This document shows positions 32,222 to 41,524 of a stretch of DNA of 64,000 bases, piece by piece. The stretch comes from Bacteroidia bacterium (lineage in GTDB: Bacteria > Bacteroidota > Bacteroidia > SXHM01): the NCBI GenBank assembly GCA_022072225.1, contig JAJVIC010000003.1, positions 124,001 to 188,000 on the forward strand, given 5' to 3'. The stretch's first letter is position 1; every line of letters begins with the position of its first letter. A program made the translations under genes and the position numbers. Under the pieces are notes generated by a model. It was not told the DNA's origin and searched no databases. It saw only the letters and a program-made list of their open reading frames with translations.

Positions 32222-32257
32222 AAAAAAAAGAGAGAATTTTAATTCTCTCTTTTTTTA
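32222..32257 (-). terminator. Bidirectional-looking terminator between tsf and pyrH
   Basis: Near-perfect 11-bp stem (AAGAGAGAATT and complement, 32228-32251) with A-run on one side and T-run on the other, so it can act in both directions. On the minus strand it lies 15-50 bp after the tsf stop and 32 bp before the pyrH start. Confidence 0.7.
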
Positions 32258-32271
32258 TTTTTTTGTTTTTA

Positions 32272-33117
32272 TCACTTTGCCAGTGAAATGCGTTTAAACG
32301 CTGTAACTGTCAACCCTTTTTCGGTTTCGTCAAGGTATTGGCGAATTGATTTTTTGTTGTCTTTAATAAACTCCTGGTTTAACAAGGTGCTTTCTTTGTA
32401 GAATTTGTTCAGTTTACCTAAAGCAATTTTCTCGAGCATATCTTCGGGTTTACCTTCAGCGCGAGCCTGCTCTTTACCTATCTCAATTTCGCGTTCCAGG
32501 GTTTTTGCATCTACATCGTCTTTATCTACTGCAACAGGAGCCATAGCTGCAACCTGCATTGCTACGTCTTTTGCAGCCGCATCAATTTTTTCGTTTCCGC
32601 TTTTGTTGAAGCCCACAACGGTAGCTACTTTATTTCCGGGGTGATTGTAAACCACCACTTTTTCAGCATCTACTTTTTCGTAAGATGACAATTCAATTTT
32701 TTCTCCGATTTTTCCAACCTGTTCAGTTACGCGCTCTTCCACAGTTAAACCGTCAAGTGCCAAACCTTTCAATTCTTCCAAAGTAGCCGGATTTTTTTCA
32801 ATCGCCAAGTCAAGAATAGAAGTTGTGAACGCAACAAACGCATCGTTTTTCGCTACGAAATCTGTTTCGCAGTTCAGAACAACCAATGCTCCGCGTTTTC
32901 CGTCAGCTGTTGCTTTTCCTATTACTACGCCTTCTTTTGCATCGCGGTCTGAGCGGTTTGCCGCTACTTTTTGTCCTTTTTTGCGAAGGTAATCTACTGC
33001 TTCTTCAAAATTTCCGTTTGCTTCTGTTAATGCTTTTTTGCAGTCCATCATGCCTGCTCCGGTCATTTGACGGAGCTTGTTCACATCTGCTGCTGATATT
33101 GCTACTGTTGCTGACAT
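32272..33117 (-). CDS. tsf: Translation elongation factor Ts
   Basis: 281-aa nucleotide-exchange factor for EF-Tu. N-terminal UBA-like helices with the universal LRQMTGAGMMDCKKAL and DYLRKKG segments, then LNCETDFVAKNDAF, which contacts EF-Tu, and the dimerisation region. Normal length for Bacteroidota. Downstream of rpsB with a 64-bp gap. Confidence 0.97.
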   Translation of the reverse strand: MSATVAISAADVNKLRQMTGAGMMDCKKALTEANGNFEEAVDYLRKKGQKVAANRSDRDAKEGVVIGKATADGKRGALVVLNCETDFVAKNDAFVAFTTSILDLAIEKNPATLEELKGLALDGLTVEERVTEQVGKIGEKIELSSYEKVDAEKVVVYNHPGNKVATVVGFNKSGNEKIDAAAKDVAMQVAAMAPVAVDKDDVDAKTLEREIEIGKEQARAEGKPEDMLEKIALGKLNKFYKESTLLNQEFIKDNKKSIRQYLDETEKGLTVTAFKRISLAK

Positions 33118-33181
33118 TTTATAATTTATTTTTTTTCAAGGATTGCCTGTTGGCTAACCCCTAATTACTAATTCCTGTTCT

Positions 33182-34036
33182 TTATGCTTTTGCTGCGGGT
33201 TTACGTGAACCTGAGGCTGGTCTTCTGCTGCCGGGTTTGCGAGAAAGTGGCTTTGAACCGCCTTCTTCAGCTGCGTCTGCTGCTGCGTATTTGTTTGTTT
33301 CTGAAACTTCTTCGCCTTCTTCATCGTGCTCGTCTTTGTCTTTAGAAACTTTACGTTCTTCCAGACCTTCAACAATTGCGTTGGCAATAGTTGATACAAT
33401 CAGTTCAATTGATTTTGAAGCATCATCGTTTGCCGGAATTGCAAAGTCAACAAAATTCGGGTTTGAATTGGTGTCAACTATAGCAAATGTAGGAATGTTC
33501 AGACGTTTTGCTTCTGCAACTGCGATATGTTCTTTTGAAATATCAACAATGAAAAGTGCTGCAGGCAGACGGCTAAGGTCAGCAATGCTGCCTAAGTCTT
33601 TTTCCAGTTTCTCACGTTGACGGGAGATCTGCAGTTTTTCTTTCTTAGAAATGGTGTCAAATGTTCCGTCAGAAGTCATGCGGTCAATAGTTGCCATTTT
33701 TTTCACCGATTTACGGATAGTGGCAAAATTGGTCAGCATTCCACCGGGCCAGCGCTCAACCACAAAAGGCATGTTTACTCTTTTTGCTTCGCGGGCTACA
33801 ATTTCTTTACCTTGTTTTTTAGTAGCAACGAACAGAACTTTTTTGCCTGATTTTGCAATTTGTTTAACAGCCGCAGCTGCTTCAGCCAGTTTTGCAACCG
33901 TTTTGTTCAGGTCAATAATGTGGATTCCGTTTTTCTCCATAAAAATATAGGGAGCCATAGCGGGATTCCATTTTCTTTTAAGGTGTCCGAAGTGAACACC
34001 TGCATCGAGCATTTCTTTTGTTGTTGGTAATGACAT
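33182..34036 (-). CDS. rpsB: 30S ribosomal protein S2
   Basis: 284-aa S2 with [26 protein letters not shown] and [11 protein letters not shown]. Compared with a usual 230-250 residues, it has a C-terminal extension (about 232-284) that is first acidic ([14 protein letters not shown]) then basic ([20 protein letters not shown]), a low-complexity tail that I would expect to be disordered. Part of the rplM-rpsI-rpsB-tsf group. Confidence 0.97.
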   Translation of the reverse strand: MSLPTTKEMLDAGVHFGHLKRKWNPAMAPYIFMEKNGIHIIDLNKTVAKLAEAAAAVKQIAKSGKKVLFVATKKQGKEIVAREAKRVNMPFVVERWPGGMLTNFATIRKSVKKMATIDRMTSDGTFDTISKKEKLQISRQREKLEKDLGSIADLSRLPAALFIVDISKEHIAVAEAKRLNIPTFAIVDTNSNPNFVDFAIPANDDASKSIELIVSTIANAIVEGLEERKVSKDKDEHDEEGEEVSETNKYAAADAAEEGGSKPLSRKPGSRRPASGSRKPAAKA

Positions 34037-34104
34037 GTATTAGTTTAAAGTTATTAGTTTAAAGTTTTACTATGGCCTATGGACTATCGTCTATTGACTC
34101 GTTT

Positions 34105-34491
34105 TTAACGTTTGCTGAACTGGAAGCGTTTTCTGGCTTTCTTTTGTCCGAATTTTTTACGCTCAACCATACGTGGGTCGCGGGTCATAAGACCTGCTGC
34201 ACGCAGTGCCGGTTTGTTTTCTGCATTGTATTCAACCAATGCGCGTGCAATACCAAGGCTGATAGCTTCTGCCTGCCCGGTAATTCCACCGCCTTCAACA
34301 GTTACAGTTACATCAAAGTCAGCTGCCGAGTTGGTTAATGACAATGGTTTAGTAACCGAGGTTTGAAGGGTTGTAACAGGGAAATACTGTTTGTAATCTT
34401 TATTGTTTACCACGATGTTGCCTTTTCCTTTTTTCAGGTAAACACGGGCAACAGCCGTTTTTCTTCTTCCGAGAGCGTTGATGACTTCCAT
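34105..34491 (-). CDS. rpsI: 30S ribosomal protein S9
   Basis: 128-aa S9 with ALGRRKTAVARVYL at the N-terminus, GGGITGQAEAISLGIARAL, and the basic C-terminal tail ending KARKRFQFSKR that reaches the P-site tRNA. It starts 2 bp after rplM. The 68-bp gap to rpsB holds a duplicated TTAGTTTAAAGTT word and no hairpin with a T-run. Confidence 0.97.
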   Translation of the reverse strand: MEVINALGRRKTAVARVYLKKGKGNIVVNNKDYKQYFPVTTLQTSVTKPLSLTNSAADFDVTVTVEGGGITGQAEAISLGIARALVEYNAENKPALRAAGLMTRDPRMVERKKFGQKKARKRFQFSKR

Positions 34492-34493
34492 TA

Positions 34494-34949
34494 TTATCTT
34501 ATAGTGTTAATATTAATTTCTTTAGGTTGCTGAGCTTCGTGTTTATGAGCAGTTCCTGCATAAACGTAGAGGTTTTTGTTGATGGCTCTGCCCAATTTGT
34601 TTTTTGGCAACATACCGTAAACCGCTTTTGTGATAACCTGTGCAGGATCTTTTGCAAAAAGTTCACGTGGTGTTGTAAAACGCTGTCCACCGGGGTAACC
34701 TGTGTGGCGTACGTATTCTTTGTCATCTAATTTAGCTCCGCTGAGGATAACTTTTTCTGCGTTGATAACAACAACGTTATCGCCACAATCCATGTGAGGA
34801 GTGTAATTGGTTTTATGTTTTCCGCGAATAAGAATGGCAAGCTGAGATGCCAAACGTCCGAGCGTTTGTCCTTCGGCATTTACCAAAACCCAATTTTTGG
34901 TTGCCGTAGCCTTATTGGCTGAAACGGTTTTGAAACTTACTGAATCCAC
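34494..34949 (-). CDS. rplM: 50S ribosomal protein L13
   Basis: 151-aa L13 with WVLVNAEGQTLGRLAS, GDNVVVINAEK, HTGYPGGQR and the C-terminal MLPKNKLGR. First gene of the ribosomal group, with a good promoter 56-84 bp upstream. Confidence 0.97.
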   Translation of the reverse strand: MDSVSFKTVSANKATATKNWVLVNAEGQTLGRLASQLAILIRGKHKTNYTPHMDCGDNVVVINAEKVILSGAKLDDKEYVRHTGYPGGQRFTTPRELFAKDPAQVITKAVYGMLPKNKLGRAINKNLYVYAGTAHKHEAQQPKEININTIR

Positions 34950-35004
34950 TGTTTGTTAATGTTTTAGCTGTTAAATTTTTCAATACTTCCCTAAAAAGGG
35001 GCTG

Positions 35005-35033
35005 CAAATGTAAAACTAATTTTCAAATTTCAA
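35005..35033 (-). promoter_or_regulatory. Promoter of the rplM-rpsI-rpsB-tsf operon
   Basis: Minus strand TTG (complement at 35031-35033), 18-bp spacer, TACATTTG (35005-35012), full match to the -7 consensus. Leader about 52 nt. Confidence 0.65.
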
Positions 35034-35109
35034 CAAGAAAGTGTTGATAATTTTGGGATTAGCTCAATTTGATGGCTGAATGAGTTGTTTCTTACCTGTT
35101 TGCAGAACT

Positions 35110-35140
35110 TTTGATTTTAAGAGTTTTGCTGTTACATTTG
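35110..35140 (+). promoter_or_regulatory. Promoter of the secreted esterase gene
   Basis: TTTG (35110-35113), 19-bp spacer, TACATTTG (35133-35140): a textbook Bacteroidota promoter. The start codon follows after 19 bp. It is divergent from the rplM promoter, about 77 bp apart. Confidence 0.7.
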
Positions 35141-35159
35141 AACCAAAATATAATCCAGC

Positions 35160-36671
35160 ATGAAAAAACTTCTATTCTTTTTTCTCACACTTTCACATGT
35201 TTTCAACTTATCAGCACAAAACTGCAGCGATTGCCGATACATCTCACCGGTTTTTGATTCGGTAACTGTTGAAACCGTTCATTTCGGGCAAAGTGTAACC
35301 ATTGACGATGATACGATGCAGTTGTACATGGACATTTATCAGCCCTATGGCGACACACTTAGCGCAAGGCCGGTTTTAATTTTTGCTTTTGGCGGTGGCT
35401 TTGTTCAGGGTAGTCGTGAAGACTGGTATGTAGTAGAAGTATGCAAACAATTTGCAAAAGCAGGATATGTATGTGTTTCGCCCGACTACCGCACAGGTAT
35501 TGACTATGGAGAAATTATTGCCTTGCAGCACATGCGTATTTTCTTTCGTCCTATGCAGGATATGCGCGGTTGTATTCAACACCTGAAAGCAGATTATTCC
35601 GAACTTGGAAACCACTATAATATTGACACTGCTAAAATTTTTATCGGTGGCGCTTCTGCCGGAGCAATCACAGCTTTAATGACCCAATATTGCGATAAAG
35701 AATCGGAAATGGGACAAATGGGTGATATAGGCGCATTGGATGATTTGGGGGGATTTTACAGCAGCAGCGGATTTTATCCGAACTACAGCTGGAATGGCGT
35801 AGCTGTAATTAATGTTGCAGGTGCTCTAATTGATGCCGATTGGGTTGAGGCGGGTGATATTCCGGTTATCTCCGCTCATGGCGATGCGGATGCTATTGTG
35901 CCTTATAAATACGGAGGCTTTGGAGGAATTTCATTCGGCTTTTTTGATTTGCAGGGAAGCTTTGTAGTGGATTCAATGGCAACAGCAAAAGGAGTTTGCA
36001 GCTATTTATATACTATGGCAGGGCAAAACCATCCTTCGGACACAATGGGAATGGAATACATAAAAAGTGTAGTACACCGCATTGCGTTACGTGCACATGC
36101 TGTTTTAATGGGGCGTTCGTTCTGTTGTCCGCTAAGTGTTGATATTGAAGGAGACACGCTTCATATTTTTACCGATGAACCAATTGTGCCGGTAACACTT
36201 GCAGCAGGAGTTAGTAATGACAATGGAAATCCTGCTTTACATTGGTGCAGCGTACCTTGTCAGTTTACAGGAAACACTGATGAGATAACGTTTACACCTG
36301 ATACAAGTTTAGGTTATGTAGCTGTAATGGTTTATGAAGATGGTTGCGAAAGCTCAGATCTTTATATAGTAACTGATACCAATCACACTGCTGGTATTTT
36401 CGAACGTTTTCAGGGAATAGATTTTTCCGTTTACCCTCAACCTGCTTCTTCGCAAATTACTGTCAGTGCTGAACTAGAAGAAAATTACAAATCACTGGCT
36501 GTTGAATTGTACAATATTAAAGGACAGCAGGTTTTCGCACAACAATTTTCGGTAAATAAAATATTTCAGGCAAGCATTCAAACAACTGAATTTCCCGCAG
36601 GGAATTATTTACTTAAACTCAGAACAGGAAATGAAATTCTGGGAGCAAAAAAAATTATAATAGCACGATAA
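35160..36671 (+). CDS. Secreted alpha/beta hydrolase (carboxylesterase-like) with T9SS signal
   Basis: 503-aa exported enzyme. Signal peptide (1-19, ending LSAQ), then an alpha/beta-hydrolase domain related to carboxylesterase/BD-FAE families: FAFGGGFVQGSR as oxyanion loop, nucleophile Ser166 in GGASAGA, acidic residue in ISAHGDADAIVPY, and His in AGQNHPSD. A middle segment (about 330-410) is an Ig-like linker with several cysteines, and the C-terminus is a type A sorting domain (VYPQPASSQI...GNYLLKL...KKIIIAR). It likely hydrolyses esters at the cell surface; the substrate is unknown. Monocistronic or co-transcribed with the lipoprotein gene 42 bp downstream. Confidence 0.85.
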   Translation: MKKLLFFFLTLSHVFNLSAQNCSDCRYISPVFDSVTVETVHFGQSVTIDDDTMQLYMDIYQPYGDTLSARPVLIFAFGGGFVQGSREDWYVVEVCKQFAKAGYVCVSPDYRTGIDYGEIIALQHMRIFFRPMQDMRGCIQHLKADYSELGNHYNIDTAKIFIGGASAGAITALMTQYCDKESEMGQMGDIGALDDLGGFYSSSGFYPNYSWNGVAVINVAGALIDADWVEAGDIPVISAHGDADAIVPYKYGGFGGISFGFFDLQGSFVVDSMATAKGVCSYLYTMAGQNHPSDTMGMEYIKSVVHRIALRAHAVLMGRSFCCPLSVDIEGDTLHIFTDEPIVPVTLAAGVSNDNGNPALHWCSVPCQFTGNTDEITFTPDTSLGYVAVMVYEDGCESSDLYIVTDTNHTAGIFERFQGIDFSVYPQPASSQITVSAELEENYKSLAVELYNIKGQQVFAQQFSVNKIFQASIQTTEFPAGNYLLKLRTGNEILGAKKIIIAR

Positions 36672-36676
36672 AAATT

Positions 36677-36684
36677 TATTTTTG
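36677..36684 (+). promoter_or_regulatory. -7 element of the lipoprotein gene
   Basis: TATTTTTG, full match to TAnnTTTG, starting 6 bp after the esterase stop and ending 29 bp before the lipoprotein ATG. No -33 TTTG found at 18-20 bp. Confidence 0.45.
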
Positions 36685-36713
36685 CAACTGTAAAATCCAA
36701 CTATACAAAATAC

Positions 36714-37235
36714 ATGAAACCATTTTTTAGAAACTCTCTTTTACTACTACTTTTTTTATCAGGAATATTTTTCATGACTGCCTGTAACAACAACGATGAT
36801 GACGATGGCAACACTTGCACAGGAACGCTGAATGCAAGCTGGAAAGTAAACGGGACAGAAGAAAATGCTTATGTTGAATATAATGTTCACACCGTTTCGT
36901 TATTAAGCCTGAGTTTTCAGGCATGTACCGACCCTAATAATATGATTGCTATTAATTACATTCCCTACCCTCCGGCTGTTGGAACTTATGAATTGAAAAA
37001 CGGCCCGCTTAGCAGCCCAATAAAAGGTCAGGGAACTTATATTGATGAAAGTGTTGGCACAAGCGGAGTACATTACCCTACTAATGACACAATCAGCGGA
37101 GTACTTACTATTACCGATGTGGATTTGTCTGCCAAAACCTTATCGGGCACTTTTAGTTTTGATGCATTAAAACCCGATGGGTCGGTAATTCATATTACAG
37201 AAGGTCAGATTTTTGACACAAAATACGAAGACTGA
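36714..37235 (+). CDS. Surface lipoprotein of unknown function
   Basis: 173-aa protein with a lipoprotein signal peptide (residues 1-23, FFMTA|C) and the lipobox Cys24. The residues right after it, NNNDDDDG, are acidic and fit the Bacteroidota lipoprotein export signal that sends lipoproteins to the outer face of the outer membrane. The mature part is a small beta-rich domain (NASWKVNGTEENAYVEYN...) resembling DUF6252-type proteins. No catalytic motif is visible. Confidence 0.75.
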   Translation: MKPFFRNSLLLLLFLSGIFFMTACNNNDDDDGNTCTGTLNASWKVNGTEENAYVEYNVHTVSLLSLSFQACTDPNNMIAINYIPYPPAVGTYELKNGPLSSPIKGQGTYIDESVGTSGVHYPTNDTISGVLTITDVDLSAKTLSGTFSFDALKPDGSVIHITEGQIFDTKYED

Positions 37236-37258
37236 AATTCCTGTCGTTGTTATTTGCG

Positions 37259-37266
37259 TATATTTG
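37259..37266 (+). promoter_or_regulatory. -7 element of the amidophosphoribosyltransferase gene
   Basis: TATATTTG, full match to TAnnTTTG, ending 10 bp before the ATG. The predicted leader is only about 6 nt. No -33 element in the expected place. Confidence 0.45.
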
Positions 37267-37276
37267 CAGCCTCTAA

Positions 37277-39178
37277 ATGAGCGACTCAATAAAACACGAG
37301 TGCGGAATTGCACTCATCAGGCTGCTCAAGCCACTTGAATTTTACCGCGAAAAATACGGGACAGCCTTTTACGGGCTTAACAAACTGTATTTGCTGATGG
37401 AAAAACAGCACAACCGCGGACAGGATGGCGCGGGTGTTGCCACTATTAAATTAGATGTTGAACCGGGAAGCCGATATATTGCGCGCTACCGCTCCAATGC
37501 CTCGCAACCAATCAAAGATGTTTTTTCGCAAATAAATAAACGGCTGGAAGAAGCGCAACAAAGCAACCCGGAAAAAATGAATGATGTTGCCTGGCTGAAA
37601 AAAAATATTCCGGTTGTTTCGGAATTATTTCTTGGTCATTTGAGGTACGGCACTTATGGAGGAAACAGCATCGAAAATTGTCATCCATTCCTACGCCAGA
37701 ATAATTGGATGACACGAAATTTGGTAGTTGCAGGAAATTTCAATTTAACAAATGTAGAAGAGCTTTTTCAACAGTTAGTTGATTTAGGACAGCATCCGAA
37801 AGAAATGACCGATACAGTTACAGTGATGGAAAAAATCGGGCACTTTTTAGATGAAGAAAACGAAAACCAGTTCCGCAAATTCAAAGGAAAAGGATATACT
37901 AATCAGGAAATTTCGGAACACATTGCACAAAATCTTGACCTGCAGGGCATACTTACCGAGTCTGCAAAACGCTGGGACGGAGGTTACGTAATGGCAGGCT
38001 TAATAGGTCATGGTGATGCGTTTGTGTTGCGCGACCCAAATGGAATTCGTCCGGCATATTATTATCACGATGATGAAATTGCTGTGGTAACTTCCGAGCG
38101 TCCGGCAATGCAAACTGCTTTCAATATTCCGTTTGAAGCCATAAAAGAAATCACACCGGGACATGCATTAATTATCCGCAAAACCGGTAAGATTGGCGAG
38201 TACATGATTCGTGAACCGGAAGAACGCAAATCGTGCTCATTTGAGCGTATTTATTTCAGTCGCGGAAGCGATTCGGAGATTTATAAAGAACGCAAACAGT
38301 TGGGCAGAAATATCTGCGAGCGTGTTTTAGAGAGTATTGACTACGATACTAAAAACACTGTATTCTCTTTTATCCCCAACACTGCCGAAACTGCTTTCTA
38401 CGGAATGGTAAAAGGTATTGAGGCCTATCTCACACAAGTGAAGGTGAAGAAGATAAAAGAGATGGGCAGCAACATTGATGTTGAAAAATTAGAAGACATT
38501 ATTTCACGCAGACCAAGAGTAGAGAAGATTGCGCTGAAAGATGCAAAGTTGCGCACTTTTATTACCGAAGACTCTGCACGCGATGAATTAGTTGCACACG
38601 TTTACGACATCACTTACGGAACTATCCGTGCAGGAGTTGATAATCTGGTGGTGATTGATGATTCTATTGTTCGCGGAACAACGTTGCGCCAAAGTATCAT
38701 ACGGATGTTAGACCGTTTGCAGCCCAGGAAAATTGTGATTGTTTCATCTGCTCCGCAAATACGTTATCCCGATTGCTACGGAATTGACATGGCTAAGTTG
38801 GGCGACTTTGTTGCCTTCCGCGCCATGATTGCTTTGCTGAAAGAAAACTTCAAAGAAAACCTGATTGATGAAGTGTATGAAAAAGCAAAAGCGCAAATGG
38901 AGCTTCCGAAAGAATCGAATATCAACTGCGTGAAAGAATTGTATCGCCAGTTCTCTGTTGAACAGATTTCAGACAAAATTGCGCAACTCATCACACCTCC
39001 TGGTACCAAAGCAAAAGTGGAAGTTATTTTTCAGTCGCTGGAAAACCTGCACAGCGCAATTCCCAATCACACAGGTGATTGGTATTTCTCGGGCGATTAT
39101 CCTACACCGGGCGGAAACCGTGTGGTAAACAAAGCTTTCATTAATTTTATTGAAGGCAAAAACGTAAGGGCTTACTAA
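37277..39178 (+). CDS. Amidophosphoribosyltransferase-like protein (long PurF paralogue)
   Basis: 633-aa Ntn-glutamine amidotransferase plus phosphoribosyltransferase, the reaction being PRPP plus glutamine to phosphoribosylamine in purine synthesis. A short propeptide MSDSIKHE precedes the putative nucleophile Cys9 (CGIAL), followed by NRGQDGAG and HLRYGTYG of the glutaminase domain; the PRPP motif VVIDDSIVRGTT lies in the C-terminal domain. It is about 130-160 residues longer than ordinary PurF, with insertions around 60-110 and 380-430 and an extra C-terminal region of about 90 residues. Bacteroidota often carry such a long paralogue beside a normal purF, so purine synthesis in vivo is likely but not certain. 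Confidence 0.85.
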   Translation: MSDSIKHECGIALIRLLKPLEFYREKYGTAFYGLNKLYLLMEKQHNRGQDGAGVATIKLDVEPGSRYIARYRSNASQPIKDVFSQINKRLEEAQQSNPEKMNDVAWLKKNIPVVSELFLGHLRYGTYGGNSIENCHPFLRQNNWMTRNLVVAGNFNLTNVEELFQQLVDLGQHPKEMTDTVTVMEKIGHFLDEENENQFRKFKGKGYTNQEISEHIAQNLDLQGILTESAKRWDGGYVMAGLIGHGDAFVLRDPNGIRPAYYYHDDEIAVVTSERPAMQTAFNIPFEAIKEITPGHALIIRKTGKIGEYMIREPEERKSCSFERIYFSRGSDSEIYKERKQLGRNICERVLESIDYDTKNTVFSFIPNTAETAFYGMVKGIEAYLTQVKVKKIKEMGSNIDVEKLEDIISRRPRVEKIALKDAKLRTFITEDSARDELVAHVYDITYGTIRAGVDNLVVIDDSIVRGTTLRQSIIRMLDRLQPRKIVIVSSAPQIRYPDCYGIDMAKLGDFVAFRAMIALLKENFKENLIDEVYEKAKAQMELPKESNINCVKELYRQFSVEQISDKIAQLITPPGTKAKVEVIFQSLENLHSAIPNHTGDWYFSGDYPTPGGNRVVNKAFINFIEGKNVRAY

Positions 39179-39216
39179 CAACTTCCACTATTTTACCGCA
39201 AAGAACACTTAGAAAT

Positions 39217-39235
39217 AAAGCGCAGAAAACGCTTT
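39217..39235 (+). terminator. Possible weak terminator after the PurF-like gene
   Basis: AAAGCG-CAGAAAA-CGCTTT hairpin (6-bp stem) 38 bp after the stop, followed by GTATTATTGCTTTTT with a displaced T-run. The sequence also resembles the CGCAAAG word repeats often found in Bacteroidota spacers. Confidence 0.35.
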
Positions 39236-39319
39236 GTATTATTGCTTTTTACACTTTGCAAAACTTCATTGACCTTTTCGGTTAATGATTTCATAACTAA
39301 CAAATAACAACTAAACAAA

Positions 39320-39327
39320 TACCTTTG
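39320..39327 (+). promoter_or_regulatory. -7 element of rnr
   Basis: TACCTTTG, full match to TAnnTTTG, ending only 5 bp before the rnr ATG, so the transcript may be almost leaderless. No -33 TTTG at the usual spacing. Confidence 0.45.
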
Positions 39328-39332
39328 CCAAT

Positions 39333-41471
39333 ATGTCAAAGAACAAAAAAGTAAACAAACCTGTGGACGACAGTTCGTTCGCAAAAGCCATAACAGAAGC
39401 ATTAAGTAAATCCTCTTCGCGTGCATTAAACTATAAGCAGATTGCTAAAATCTTAAACATAAACGATGGTCCGGGCCGCAGCAAAATTGCACACACCCTG
39501 AACCAGATGAAGTTAAATGGAACAGTAAAAGAAATTGACCGCGGCAAGTTTCGCGTAAAAGCCGCCTCTTCTTATTTTACCGGAACGGTTGATATGACCT
39601 CAACGGGAGCAGGCTATGTAGTTTCGCCACAAAGCGATTCGGATATTTACATAGCTCCGAAAAACCTAAAGAACGCATTGCATGGCGATAAAGTAAAAGT
39701 ATATGTTCATGCTGCAAAAAAGGGAGAACGTCTGCGCGGTGAAATTGTAGAGATTGTAGAACGTGCAAAAACTTCGTTTGTCGGGGTAGTTAAAATTTCG
39801 AAAAACTTTGCTTTTCTGCTGCCCGATAATCCAAAAATGCCTGTTGATTTATACATTCCGTTAAATGCACTGAATGGCGCAAGAGACGGAGAAAAGGCAA
39901 TCGGAAAAATTACCGACTGGCCGGCAGGCGCAACCAACCCGTTTGGTGAAATTACTGAAGTGCTCGGCATGCCCGGCAACAACGATACGGAGATGAACGC
40001 CATTTTGGCAGAGTACGATTTCCCGCTTTCGTTTCCGAAAAATGTAGAGGCGGATGCAGAAAAAATTCCGGACACTATCAGCGAATACGAAATAAAAAAG
40101 CGGAGAGATTTCAGGGATGTAACAACCTTTACAATTGACCCCGTTGATGCAAAAGATTTTGACGATGCGCTTTCACTGCGCAAACTGGAAAACGGTAATT
40201 ACGAAATCGGTGTTCACATTGCCGATGTAAGTCATTATGTAAAACCCGGCAGCGCATTGGATGATGAAGCAATCAAGCGCGCCACTTCGGTTTATCTTGT
40301 TGACCGGGTTATTCCCATGCTTCCCGAAAAGCTGAGCAACATGGTTTGTTCCTTACGACCGAAAGAAGATAAACTTTGTTTTTCAGCAGTATTTGAAATG
40401 AATGAGGATGCAAAAGTTCTGAACCAATGGTTTGGGCGCACCATCATTAATTCAGACCGCAGGTTTACTTACGAAGAAGCGCAACAGGTAATTGAAACCG
40501 GTGAAGGCAATTTTGCTGACGAAATAAATTTATTGGACCGACTGGCAAAAAAACTGCGTGCCGAACGTTTCAAACAAGGTTCCATTGCTTTTGAAAAAAC
40601 AGAAGTGAAATTTCATCTTGATGAAAAAGGAAACCCAACCGGAGTATATGTAAAAGAGATGAAAGACAGCAACAAACTGATTGAAGATTTTATGTTGCTC
40701 GCCAACCGAAAAGTAGCTGAATATGTGGGAAAAACCGAGCACGGTAAGAAAGAACGCACGTTTGTTTACCGTATTCACGATAATCCATCACCTGAAAAAC
40801 TGCAACAGTTTGTTGGTTTCATCGGCAAATTTGGCTATGGTATGAAAACATCATCAGGAAAAGAAATTGCTTTTTCCATGAACCGCTTGATGAAAGACAT
40901 TCACGGAAAAGGTGAGCAGAATGTAATTGAACAACTTGCTATCCGCACGATGGCAAAAGCGGTTTACACTACCGAAAACATAGGGCATTACGGTTTGGCG
41001 TTTGATTATTACACACATTTTACTTCACCCATCAGACGCTATCCCGATGTGATGGTTCACCGTTTATTGCAACATTATTTAGATGGCGGCCCATCTGTAA
41101 ACGAAGATGAAATAGAGGAGCAATGCGAACATTCATCTGCCATGGAAAAGCGCGCAGCTGAAGCTGAACGGGCATCTGTAAAATACAAGCAAGTGCAATT
41201 CATGCTGGATAAACAAGGTCAGAAATTTGACGGAATTATTTCAGGCGTTACCGAATGGGGTCTATATGTAGAACTGGAAGAAAATAAATGCGAAGGCATG
41301 GTTCGTCTTCGCGATATTGATGATGACTTCTACGTTTTTGATGAAGATAATTTCTGTATCACCGGAAATCTTAGCGGTGTAAAATATCAGCTGGGTGATA
41401 AAGTTCGTGTGAAAGTTAAACGTGTGGACTTGGACAGAAAACAGATTGATTTTCTGATGGTGCTGGAATAA
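39333..41471 (+). CDS. rnr: Ribonuclease R
   Basis: 712-aa processive 3'-5' exoribonuclease of the RNase II superfamily that degrades structured RNA. An N-terminal helix-turn-helix region (about 15-65; LNYKQIAKILNIND) is followed by two cold-shock domains, the RNB catalytic domain with DPVDAKDFDDAL (Asp residues for Mg2+), GVHIADVSHYV and HFTSPIRRYPDVMVHRLL, and a C-terminal S1 domain (FDGIISGVTEWGLYVELEENK, counted in two parts). Full length. Confidence 0.95.
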   Translation: MSKNKKVNKPVDDSSFAKAITEALSKSSSRALNYKQIAKILNINDGPGRSKIAHTLNQMKLNGTVKEIDRGKFRVKAASSYFTGTVDMTSTGAGYVVSPQSDSDIYIAPKNLKNALHGDKVKVYVHAAKKGERLRGEIVEIVERAKTSFVGVVKISKNFAFLLPDNPKMPVDLYIPLNALNGARDGEKAIGKITDWPAGATNPFGEITEVLGMPGNNDTEMNAILAEYDFPLSFPKNVEADAEKIPDTISEYEIKKRRDFRDVTTFTIDPVDAKDFDDALSLRKLENGNYEIGVHIADVSHYVKPGSALDDEAIKRATSVYLVDRVIPMLPEKLSNMVCSLRPKEDKLCFSAVFEMNEDAKVLNQWFGRTIINSDRRFTYEEAQQVIETGEGNFADEINLLDRLAKKLRAERFKQGSIAFEKTEVKFHLDEKGNPTGVYVKEMKDSNKLIEDFMLLANRKVAEYVGKTEHGKKERTFVYRIHDNPSPEKLQQFVGFIGKFGYGMKTSSGKEIAFSMNRLMKDIHGKGEQNVIEQLAIRTMAKAVYTTENIGHYGLAFDYYTHFTSPIRRYPDVMVHRLLQHYLDGGPSVNEDEIEEQCEHSSAMEKRAAEAERASVKYKQVQFMLDKQGQKFDGIISGVTEWGLYVELEENKCEGMVRLRDIDDDFYVFDEDNFCITGNLSGVKYQLGDKVRVKVKRVDLDRKQIDFLMVLE

Positions 41472-41524
41472 ATATTTCTTCCTTGCACACCCCGCATATA
41501 ATCTGTAAAATTGCGCCCGTTTTC

